From positions 351,994 to 415,993 of the forward strand of contig VXSK01000002.1 in NCBI GenBank assembly GCA_009838035.1: a stretch of DNA of 64,000 nucleotides, written 5' to 3'. A model generated the notes under the pieces. It made no database searches. It was not told the origin of the DNA and saw nothing but the letters and a program-made list of their open reading frames with translations. A program made the translations under genes and the position numbers. This DNA comes from Gammaproteobacteria bacterium (GTDB lineage: Bacteria > Pseudomonadota > Gammaproteobacteria > Steroidobacterales > Foliamicaceae). This document shows positions 19,783 to 26,985 of this stretch, piece by piece. The first letter of the stretch is position 1; the number at the start of each line of letters is the position of its first letter.

Positions 19783-21096
19783 TCAGGTCGAAGTGCGGAC
19801 TTCCTTCGCCGACATCCCCGGTGCGCGGATCAGCACGTACAGCGCAGCCAGCGCCACGACGAGGTTCACTATGCCCATCATGACGAACGGCGCCACGCGG
19901 CTGATCTTGTCGAAGACGATCCCGCCGAAGTAGTTCGTGCAAAGGATGGAAAAAGCACCGATTAGGCCGAACACGCCGACCACCGCGCCACGTCTCGCCT
20001 TCGGCGCCTCCTGCCCCAGTAGCGCGTTGCCGGTGATGATGACGGCAATCTCGCCTATGCCCACAAATACGCACGCGACCAGCGCAATGTTCAGGTACGG
20101 ATCCGCTACCAAGGCCATGCCCAGATACGCGGCACCGGCAACCGCAAACGCAATGAAAACCGCGAGAACACGGTTCATGCGATCCACAAACCGACCGATA
20201 AAGACGGCCACAAGAAGCCCGATACCGTTGATAGCCGCAATCATGATGCCGGCCCTTCTCGTGCCCTCGCCGGTGCTCAGGCCTGCGTCCCAGCCGTCCT
20301 GAACCACCCAGAGCGACAGGAAAGTCAGGATCACGACCAGGTCGCCCCGGGAAGCGAACGAAGTCAGGTATGCGAGCGCGATTCGCGGATTCCGAGCCGC
20401 TCCGGAGAACCCTTGCTTCAGGTTTCGCCCGATAGGCATGCGTGGTTCCCCTGCCGCCACGCGGCCGGCGCGCCAGGTCAGCCGGACCATCAGCGCGACG
20501 ATGGCCGCGAAAGCCACCATGCACCAGCAGGTGTAGATGCCGGCGTCCCCGGGAGTGAAGCCGCGCGCGACCAGGTATTCGGGCAGCCTCGCAATCGTAA
20601 GACCCATCACGATGACGCCCCCGCCCGTGGCAATGCTGCCGAACCCGATGAACTGGCCGCGCGAACGGTTCGCCGGGGTGTCCTGCATGGAAGTCCCGTA
20701 CATCAGGGGAGCCGTCGCGGCGCCGAGCGCGAATACCGCCCGATATCCGTAAATCTGCAGTTCGTTCTCGGCAAGCGGATAGACCAGAAGCCCCAGGCCC
20801 ACCAGGCACAGCCCCACGACCATCAACATGCGCCGGCCGAAATTGTCGGACACCGCACCGACCACCCCCATCAGCGCGATCACGATCACTTCCTGCAGCA
20901 CTCCCAGGTTGCCCGTCATCCGCCCGTGAAAAGCGGGGTCAATCTCAAACACTTCCTTGAGAAGAGTCGGCATGATCAGGCCCATGAAGGCCAGCAATGG
21001 AATAATCGAAAAACCGCCCAGCAGCACGCCGAACGCGTTCAGCCGCGTGTAGCCTTCCGCAAGGACGATCGGACCGAATTTTTTCGGCACGCTCAC
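19783..21096 (-). CDS. MFS transporter (tandem paralogue 1)
   Basis: 437 residues, about 12 membrane segments, MFS motif GAVSDNFGRRMLMVVG. Near-identical landmarks with the next gene downstream show a tandem duplication that has diverged in the loops and N-terminus. It starts MSVPKKFGPIVLAEGYTRLN and lies 25 bases downstream of the TauD-like gene, suggesting transport of a substrate or product of that enzyme; this link is inference from position only. Confidence 0.85.
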   Translation of the reverse strand: MSVPKKFGPIVLAEGYTRLNAFGVLLGGFSIIPLLAFMGLIMPTLLKEVFEIDPAFHGRMTGNLGVLQEVIVIALMGVVGAVSDNFGRRMLMVVGLCLVGLGLLVYPLAENELQIYGYRAVFALGAATAPLMYGTSMQDTPANRSRGQFIGFGSIATGGGVIVMGLTIARLPEYLVARGFTPGDAGIYTCWCMVAFAAIVALMVRLTWRAGRVAAGEPRMPIGRNLKQGFSGAARNPRIALAYLTSFASRGDLVVILTFLSLWVVQDGWDAGLSTGEGTRRAGIMIAAINGIGLLVAVFIGRFVDRMNRVLAVFIAFAVAGAAYLGMALVADPYLNIALVACVFVGIGEIAVIITGNALLGQEAPKARRGAVVGVFGLIGAFSILCTNYFGGIVFDKISRVAPFVMMGIVNLVVALAALYVLIRAPGMSAKEVRTST

Positions 21097-21121
21097 GGGC
21101 GCGCGCGGGCGCTTGCCGGAT

Positions 21122-22390
21122 TCAACCGCCGCGCCGCTTCGCCTGAACGGCGTCGAGTATCGCGATGTTGGCCTCGCTGCTGCCCTGCTTCTGCGCTTCG
21201 GCGATCACGGCGCTGATGGCCGCGCCGCGAAACATGCGCGGAATCTTCTTGAGCCGCGCAGCCGCGCCGGGCGTAAACACCATGCCGTGCCTGTTCTCGT
21301 TCAGCTTGTTCAGAAACCCGGGATCGACCTCCACGGCATGTTCGTCTTCCGGTTGCGCCGCCCCGTTGCCCGATTCGGCAGCCGCGCCGTTGCCTTGCGC
21401 GGGCTCTTCGCCGTCCACGTGGTAGGTCAGTTCGGGCTTGTTGACGAACAGGTCCTCCACGCGGATGAAGTCGGCATTACGGTCGTAGTCCAGGCGCGGC
21501 TCCTCGTCGGGGTTCAGCGAAGGGCGGCGGTCGTCGATGATCGGTATGCGGTGCATCAGCCGGAACGCCGGCGAGAAATCGTTGATCCCGCGGTGCTGCG
21601 TGCAGCGGTTGTCCCAGATCGCCACCGAGTTGTCGCGCCAGAAGAACCGGCACTCGTGCTCCGGCTGGTAGCTGTGCTCGAGCAGCATCGCCAGCAGCGC
21701 GTCGCTTTCGTCCTGGTTCAGTTCCAGGATGCGCGACGTGGTCATCTGGCAGACGTAGAGGCATTTGCGGCCCGTTTCGGGGTGCCTGCGAACCACCGGG
21801 TGCACGACCGGCGGGTTGCGCTTCATCATGTCCTCGTAGGCCCTGGCGCCCCCGCCCTCGAGAATGCCCGCGCCGAAGTTCTTCGACAGGGTCTGTTCGG
21901 CGGTCAGGCCCTCCAGGAACTTCTGCATGGGTTTGGACAGGCTCGCGTACGCCTTCTCCATGTCGCACCAGATGGTGTTTCCGCCGCCGGTCGGCATGGT
22001 CAGCCCGCGGAGGATGGACATGCGCGACGGATAGTCGCGGAAGATGTCGTCCGTGTGGTAATTCACGTCGCCGCCGATGGTCTGATACTCGTCCATGCGC
22101 TGCAGGCGGATCATCGGGTAGCCCTCGACCTGCGGTATCGAACCCGGGCCCTGGGGCATCCCGAACTTGCGGGCCAGCCTGAGATGCTGTTCGTCCGTCA
22201 TTTCCTGGTCGCGGAAGAAGATGACCTTGAATTCCAGCAGCGCCGCGTAGATTTCGTCAATGACGTCCTGGGCGAGGTCGTCGGCCAGTTTGGCGCCGCT
22301 TATCGTCGCACCCAGCGCGCCCGACAGCGGCTCCGCTTCAAGGTGCCTGAATTCCGGCAGATCGCGCTGCGAAGTAAACAGGTATGACAT
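21122..22390 (-). CDS. TauD/TfdA-family Fe(II)/2-oxoglutarate dioxygenase with extra C-terminal domain
   Basis: 422 residues from the ATG at 22390 (MSYLFTSQRD). Iron ligands His112 and Asp114 (NYHTDD), distal His266 (CTQHRGINDF), and 2-oxoglutarate-binding Arg277 match the TauD pattern, with the same His-to-Arg spacing of 11 as in TauD. TauD proteins are about 280-300 residues; here an Ala/Gly/Glu linker (about 328-352) leads to a C-terminal helical module (about 366-418, FTPGAAARLKKIPRMFRGAA) reminiscent of the PCP_red (protochlorophyllide-reductase-like) domain. The substrate is unknown. The gene heads a likely operon with two MFS transporters. The open frame upstream of this ATG has no similarity and covers the divergent thpR. 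Confidence 0.85.
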   Translation of the reverse strand: MSYLFTSQRDLPEFRHLEAEPLSGALGATISGAKLADDLAQDVIDEIYAALLEFKVIFFRDQEMTDEQHLRLARKFGMPQGPGSIPQVEGYPMIRLQRMDEYQTIGGDVNYHTDDIFRDYPSRMSILRGLTMPTGGGNTIWCDMEKAYASLSKPMQKFLEGLTAEQTLSKNFGAGILEGGGARAYEDMMKRNPPVVHPVVRRHPETGRKCLYVCQMTTSRILELNQDESDALLAMLLEHSYQPEHECRFFWRDNSVAIWDNRCTQHRGINDFSPAFRLMHRIPIIDDRRPSLNPDEEPRLDYDRNADFIRVEDLFVNKPELTYHVDGEEPAQGNGAAAESGNGAAQPEDEHAVEVDPGFLNKLNENRHGMVFTPGAAARLKKIPRMFRGAAISAVIAEAQKQGSSEANIAILDAVQAKRRGG

Positions 22391-22463
22391 AGGAATTCCC
22401 CCAATGCCCGCGCTGCCAGCATACCCTAACGCGGGAGCGCGGGCGTGTCCCGTGCTCCCGTGA

Positions 22464-22469
22464 TATGGT
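22464..22469 (+). promoter_or_regulatory. Possible -10 box for thpR
   Basis: TATGGT, 6 bases before the thpR ATG; no Shine-Dalgarno sequence lies in between. If used, the mRNA would start at or next to the start codon. The -35 is not evident. Confidence 0.25.
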
Positions 22470-22475
22470 CGCGCA

Positions 22476-23000
22476 ATGCCCCGGTCCGGCAACAGGCGCC
22501 TGTTCTTCGGGCTATGGCCCGACGACGATCTTCGCACCCGCGTCGTACGCGCCACCCGCGCCGAAGTGAGGGGCACGGGCGGCAAGCCCACGCCGCCCGA
22601 AAATCTGCACATGACGCTGCATTTCCTCGGACCGACTCCGGAAGAACTCATTCATCGTCTGATCGAGCGGGTATCCACATTGCCGCTGGACCCGTTCGAG
22701 TTGACGCTGGAGCAATACGGCTACTGGCAGCGTGCAAGAACCCTATGGCTGGGACCGAATGAAACCCCTCTCCCGCTGGCGGAACTGGCCCGCGATATCG
22801 GCCGGATCTCGCACGAACTGGGGCTGCCCCGAAACCGGCGCGCGTTCATCCCGCACATGACACTGGCGCGCAAGGTCAACCGCCTAACTCCGAGGGAACC
22901 GCCTCTTCCGTTGCACTGGCCCGTAAACGAGTTTGTGCTGGTGGAGTCGGTGCTCGGCGGTCGCCATTCCCGCTATACCATCCTTGAGCACTTCGGCTGA
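22476..23000 (+). CDS. thpR: RNA 2',3'-cyclic phosphodiesterase (2'-5' RNA ligase family)
   Basis: 174 residues of the 2H phosphoesterase family. The two catalytic HxTx motifs are both present: HMTLHFLG (about residue 45) and HMTLARKV (about 128). The N-terminus RRLFFGLWPDDDLR is typical of ThpR. The enzyme opens 2',3'-cyclic phosphates on RNA and can join tRNA halves by 2'-5' bonds in vitro. It is divergent from the dioxygenase gene and convergent with the DUF1838-like gene, separated by 6 bases. Confidence 0.93.
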   Translation: MPRSGNRRLFFGLWPDDDLRTRVVRATRAEVRGTGGKPTPPENLHMTLHFLGPTPEELIHRLIERVSTLPLDPFELTLEQYGYWQRARTLWLGPNETPLPLAELARDIGRISHELGLPRNRRAFIPHMTLARKVNRLTPREPPLPLHWPVNEFVLVESVLGGRHSRYTILEHFG

Positions 23001-23006
23001 CCCGCG

Positions 23007-23912
23007 TCAGTTTTCGAACGGGCTCAGATCCACGACGAGCAGCTCCGGATTGTCCCGTTCGATGCGGGCGAAATACTCGGCCGGCAACTGGTGCACGCCA
23101 TCGAGCTTCTTGCCGCTCCAGATGGCGAACATGTGGCCGGGGATGTCGCCCATCTGCAGCCACCGGGGATAGGGAAAGACATAGCCGCCGGCCGTTCCCA
23201 TGGGCAGCCTCGTGATGGAGGGGTCCTCGAACAGGGATCTGGCCGTCCAGTTGTGCGACGTTTCGATGAACGGGGTCACCCAGTTGTCCGGCGGCACACG
23301 AATCTGCTCCGCCTTCACGATGTCGTCCTCGATTCGGAATACCGTACTGGTGGGCGTGTAGCCGTCGCCTTCCCGGTCCAGCGGATGCTTGCCCTCCGGC
23401 GAATACAGCATTCCCGGATCTTCCGTGAGAATGGTCGGCTCCACCTTGACCGTTTCGCCCGTTACGGGGTTTTGGACACGATCGATGAACTCGCCCGTTA
23501 CCGGATGGCGCGGATAGGAGGTGTTGTGCCCGTGCACGCGAAAGACATGCGTGTCGATTCGCTTGTGATGAGAGAACTCGATTCCCTCATAGCGCACCAC
23601 GGGCTCCACGCGCCGTCCCTCGGCGACGATGAACATCGTGAAGTGATACCAGAGCAGCACATCCGCTTCGTCCGCCAGGTCGCGATAGATGCGGAACTCG
23701 GCGGTCATCTTGTCGAGCGGGTTGTCAAAGGCGAAGAATTCCGAGCGCACCCGGCCTTCCGAAGGCGGCATGTAGGTAGTTTCCGGAGGCTCTGCGGCCT
23801 GTGCCGGGCGAAAAGGTGCAAGCGCCGCGGCAGCCGCGGCAGCGGCCGGAAAGATCAGCGCGTCACGGCGCGATAAAGGCAGCGCTTCGCCGCCGCCAAA
23901 AGCCCGCTTCAT
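23007..23912 (-). CDS. Tat-exported DUF1838-like protein
   Basis: 301 residues from the ATG at 23912. A Tat signal (PLSRRDALIF then an Ala-rich core ending AQAAE) is followed by a beta-rich domain with NPVTGETVKVEP and WYHFTMFIVAEGRR-type segments that resemble DUF1838 proteins. Function is unknown. Starting upstream at other codons would put the Tat motif too far inside. It follows the 53-residue membrane protein gene by 13 bases. Confidence 0.7.
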   Translation of the reverse strand: MKRAFGGGEALPLSRRDALIFPAAAAAAAALAPFRPAQAAEPPETTYMPPSEGRVRSEFFAFDNPLDKMTAEFRIYRDLADEADVLLWYHFTMFIVAEGRRVEPVVRYEGIEFSHHKRIDTHVFRVHGHNTSYPRHPVTGEFIDRVQNPVTGETVKVEPTILTEDPGMLYSPEGKHPLDREGDGYTPTSTVFRIEDDIVKAEQIRVPPDNWVTPFIETSHNWTARSLFEDPSITRLPMGTAGGYVFPYPRWLQMGDIPGHMFAIWSGKKLDGVHQLPAEYFARIERDNPELLVVDLSPFEN

Positions 23913-23925
23913 GATTTCGAGCACG

Positions 23926-24087
23926 CTAGATGATGAGCAGCAGCAACACAACTAATGCAACCACAGTGAGAATAATTGCCATCCAGCGCTTATTGCGTTT
24001 ACGTATCCGCTGGCGCTGCTCGAAGTCCGTCTGCGGAATACCCAATCGTGGGCGCCAAAGGAAGGATTTATCCTTGCTCTTCGCCAT
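23926..24087 (-). CDS. Small single-pass membrane protein (53 residues)
   Basis: An uninterrupted frame from ATG at 24087 to TAG at 23926. The N-terminal half is charged and basic (MAKSKDKSFLWRPRLG, then RQRIRKRNKRW), followed by one strongly hydrophobic helix to the C-terminus (AIILTVVALVVLLLLII). This layout, basic cytoplasmic part then a tail helix, is unlikely by chance in this GC-rich DNA. It lies 13 bases upstream of the DUF1838-like gene on the same strand and downstream of tRNA-Arg. No family is recognised; a weak GGGATC may be the ribosome site. Confidence 0.65.
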   Translation of the reverse strand: MAKSKDKSFLWRPRLGIPQTDFEQRQRIRKRNKRWMAIILTVVALVVLLLLII

Positions 24088-24161
24088 ACCGCGATCCCAC
24101 AAATGGCAGATCAGTCATGCTTATGCTGGACGCATAACAACGCCTTCAGGTGATTCTAATC

Positions 24162-24205
24162 GAGACTATGGTGCCAAGTCGATTCAGATAGTTTCAACTA
24201 GTCTC
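24162..24205. repeat. Inverted repeat in AT-richer gap next to tRNA-Arg
   Basis: GAGACTA (24162-24168) and TAGTCTC (24199-24205) are exact inverted 7-base arms, and a second palindrome TAGTT-TC-AACTA (24189-24200) overlaps the right arm. The gap 24088-24238 otherwise holds no gene that I can see and is less GC-rich than its surroundings. It could be a transcript end for the tRNA or a protein-binding site. Confidence 0.4.
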
Positions 24206-24238
24206 ACGCACCGCGCGGGGCACCCTGATGTGGTTAAG

Positions 24239-24312
24239 CGCCCCGACCAGGATTCGAACCTGGGACCTTCCGCTTAGGAGGCGGACGCTCTATCCAGCTG
24301 AGCTACCAGGGC
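24239..24312 (-). tRNA. tRNA-Arg (anticodon CCT)
   Basis: On the minus strand: acceptor GCCCTGG pairing (with G-T pairs) to TCGGGGC, D arm TAGCTCAGCTGGATAGAGC, anticodon stem TCCGC/GCGGA around loop CTCCTAA (anticodon CCT, Arg AGG codons), T arm CCAGG-TTCGAAT-CCTGG, discriminator G. CCA is not encoded. Confidence 0.95.
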
Positions 24313-24397
24313 GCGGCGGCGTCCAGCATAAGCCAGCGGGCCGCTACGCGCAAAATTGCGCAGCGGCCCGCTGGAGAGGTCTGCCCGGAAAGGCTGC

Positions 24398-26899
24398 CTA
24401 GAACGTGTAGCTGGCGCGCACCCCGAATTCACGCGGGTCGGGGTAGTAGAGCGTCAGCGCATTCGGGAACAGCAGCGTTGGCCCGAATATGCCAAGCGAT
24501 GGAACCCCGGGTAAAAATCCGATTGCGCCGAAGTCGGGCGCTGAAACCCCGCTGCGAATTGTGTCGTCATCGAACAGGTTTTCGACATACGCCATCACGG
24601 TCCACGTATCCCGCGACAGGCCCAGGCGAATGTCAGCCAGCATGTAACTTTCGACTTCCACCATGTTCCACTCGTCCATCCACCGGGAACCCTGGTACTG
24701 GACATCGAAATCTATCATCAACTCCGTTCCGTTGGCCATCCCCGAGCGCCAGGACAGACCGGCGAAAAGCTGGTGCCGTGGAACGTCCTCGATCTCATTG
24801 CCGGTAAGATCGATCAGGCAGGTGGTGCGTCCCCCCAGCGTTGTCAACTCGCAGCCTCCGCCGCGCACGGCATCGTTGATGGAACTGCTCAACTTGTTGT
24901 ATTCGTCGTACTCGGCCGAAAGCAGCGTATAGCCCCAATTCATTGTGAGGTTGTCGGTCAGAACCGCTTCCACGTCAACCTCTATTCCCTTGATCAGGGC
25001 AGCCGAAGCGTTTTCCGGGCGGGTGCTCAGGATGCCGCTCGGCGGCAGGTACTGGGTAGTCAGTTGCTTGTCGGTGAAGTCCTGATAGAAGACCGCCCCG
25101 TTGAAACGCAGGCGATTGTCCATCCAGCTCGTTTTCCAGCCGAACTCGTACACCGTCATCTTCTCTGCTTCGAAGCGAAGCACGTCCGGATTGAAACCCT
25201 CCGGTCCCACCAGCGTGCTGATTCCGGCGGGCTTGATGGCCTGCGAAACGGAGCCGTAATAGGTCTGTTCGTCCGACGGCCGATAACGCAGGATCACCTT
25301 GGGCGCCAGGTAGGAGTCGTCTTCCTCGGCGGCAATTGAATGGGCCTCCGGCGGGAACTGTACGTGGAAGGGACCGAAGGCGTTGCCGATCAGCGTGCCT
25401 CCGGACGGTCCCGTCATATCCAGGTCCTCGGTCACGTAGCGGGCCTCAAGGCCGATGTCCCAGGCTTCCGAGAATTGCCAGTCCACCAGGCCGTAAGCGG
25501 AAGTGTGGGCAACGTCCCGGTTCCAGGGAAGGACATGCCTGGGCACTTCGCTGCCGATCCGCGCCACCCAGTAGCCGCAGTCGATCCGCAGGCGGAAATT
25601 CGGAACCCCCATCGAGAAGAACGGAGGCATGAAGCCGTAGTTGATGCAGGTCGTGCCGTACTCGTCGTGCTGGTATTCCTCAGTCCAGTACAACCCTCCC
25701 AGGACCCAGGAAAAAGGCCCTTCGCCTGTGGACGTGAGCCGGAATTCCTGGCTGAACAGATCATTCTCCGTCACGAAGTTCACTTCGCCGGACACGCTGA
25801 TACTAAATGGCGGAACCGGGGCAGATACATCGCCTATTCGCTGGGAATCGTGGAATTGATGGGCCTCAACGGAACCGACGTGGGTAATGGAGGTCAGCAT
25901 TGCGCCGGCAAAGTCGAACTCGGCGCGCAACTGCCCGCGCAATACCTCGCGCGTCGTGCCCGGAAATTCCTCACCGGTCCTGGGATCCGGGCTCAACGTT
26001 ATCGGAACGTCGTCCATGTGCGGCAAGGGCCCGAACGGCTGATTGACCGAGGTCGCGGCCGGGTGCCAGATTACTCCCAGGCCAGCGGCTGGCGTGGGGA
26101 CTGGAACACGAATGGCGGATGCCGCTGCCGCCGCGGGATCAAATTCGTCGTCCGTGTACTCGAACCGCGCCGTAAAGCGGGCCCGCTCCCCAACGTCCAG
26201 CGCCCCCGTCAGCGTGAAGCCCACGCCCTGCTGACCGCCGACGTCCCCGTCGGTTACGGTGTTCTGGTAATAACCGTCCTCGTTCCAGGCCGCGAAGTTG
26301 AATCCCACGAAGAAATTGTCGCTCAGGGGGCCGCTGGCCGAACCCATGATCTCCTTCTTGCCTTCGGCGGAAACGTCGACGGAAAGCTGCCCGCGGCGCT
26401 CCGCGCCGGGCCGCCGGGTCACGTAGTGGATCGCGCCGCCGAAAGCGCTGCGTCCGTATAGCGCGGACTGCGGTCCGCGGACCACTTCGATGCGTTCAAT
26501 ATCGATAAGGCGTGGATTGATCGTGAGCGAACTGCCGGAAGTCCGTACTCCCTCGCTGGAAATATCCACATCGTCCAGCAGCACGGCCACGTTGGGCCGT
26601 CCCCGCGTGGGGGAAAGGCCGCGCATTACGATGCGCGTGTCCTGCGGCGAGAACCCCTTGTCGAAGATGATCCCGGCCGACTGGCGGGCGATATCCTCAA
26701 GGCTGTCGATGCCCTGGACCATCAGGTCTTCCTGGCTGAAGGTGGTGATGCTGATCGGCACCTCCTGCAGCGATTCCTCGCGCTTTCGCGCCACAACCAC
26801 GATTTCCTCAAGCTCCTGCGCATAGACAGGAATCGTGAGGCTTGCGGCGCAAACCGCCGGAATCATCAGGCGCCAGAGCGCCTTGCCGCGTGCTTCCAT
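24398..26899 (-). CDS. TonB-dependent outer-membrane receptor
   Basis: 833 residues. I start at the ATG at 26899 because GGAGGAAAG sits 5-8 bases before it; a TTG five codons upstream overlaps that ribosome site. Signal peptide ends near IPVYAQ. The plug domain follows (EIVVVARKREESLQEVPISI, then TRIVMRGLSP, ERIEVVRGPQSALYGRSAFGG), then a 22-strand-type barrel ending with the outer-membrane C-terminal Phe (GVRASYTF). The type is common in Alteromonadales/Cellvibrionales/Sphingomonadales-like genomes for uptake of siderophores or organic substrates; ligand unknown. Divergent from the mevalonate fusion gene. Confidence 0.92.
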   Translation of the reverse strand: MEARGKALWRLMIPAVCAASLTIPVYAQELEEIVVVARKREESLQEVPISITTFSQEDLMVQGIDSLEDIARQSAGIIFDKGFSPQDTRIVMRGLSPTRGRPNVAVLLDDVDISSEGVRTSGSSLTINPRLIDIERIEVVRGPQSALYGRSAFGGAIHYVTRRPGAERRGQLSVDVSAEGKKEIMGSASGPLSDNFFVGFNFAAWNEDGYYQNTVTDGDVGGQQGVGFTLTGALDVGERARFTARFEYTDDEFDPAAAAASAIRVPVPTPAAGLGVIWHPAATSVNQPFGPLPHMDDVPITLSPDPRTGEEFPGTTREVLRGQLRAEFDFAGAMLTSITHVGSVEAHQFHDSQRIGDVSAPVPPFSISVSGEVNFVTENDLFSQEFRLTSTGEGPFSWVLGGLYWTEEYQHDEYGTTCINYGFMPPFFSMGVPNFRLRIDCGYWVARIGSEVPRHVLPWNRDVAHTSAYGLVDWQFSEAWDIGLEARYVTEDLDMTGPSGGTLIGNAFGPFHVQFPPEAHSIAAEEDDSYLAPKVILRYRPSDEQTYYGSVSQAIKPAGISTLVGPEGFNPDVLRFEAEKMTVYEFGWKTSWMDNRLRFNGAVFYQDFTDKQLTTQYLPPSGILSTRPENASAALIKGIEVDVEAVLTDNLTMNWGYTLLSAEYDEYNKLSSSINDAVRGGGCELTTLGGRTTCLIDLTGNEIEDVPRHQLFAGLSWRSGMANGTELMIDFDVQYQGSRWMDEWNMVEVESYMLADIRLGLSRDTWTVMAYVENLFDDDTIRSGVSAPDFGAIGFLPGVPSLGIFGPTLLFPNALTLYYPDPREFGVRASYTF

Positions 26900-26969
26900 C
26901 TGCTTTCCTCCCAAGCAACGTAGGTTTTCGCGACGGATTTTGCCACAACTGCCCCAAGCGCTGCTTTCG

Positions 26970-26975
26970 TATAAT
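26970..26975 (+). promoter_or_regulatory. Perfect -10 box for the HMGR-MVK/idi operon
   Basis: An exact TATAAT in GC-rich DNA, 10 bases before the proposed TTG start at 26986. The -35 region is weak (actgcc with 16-base spacing). Transcription would start about 3-5 bases before the TTG, giving a nearly leaderless mRNA. Confidence 0.55.
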
Positions 26976-26985
26976 TGCCGGCGCT

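Noticed and set aside
24088..24312. Integration site of a mobile element at tRNA-Arg
   Set aside because: The neighbouring gap is AT-richer and has an inverted repeat, but there is no integrase, no phage gene and no direct repeat of the tRNA 3' end.
26842..26985. N-terminal extension of the HMGR-MVK gene upstream of 26986
   Set aside because: It overlaps the divergent receptor gene, crosses the TATAAT box, and the catalytic numbering fits the TTG start.
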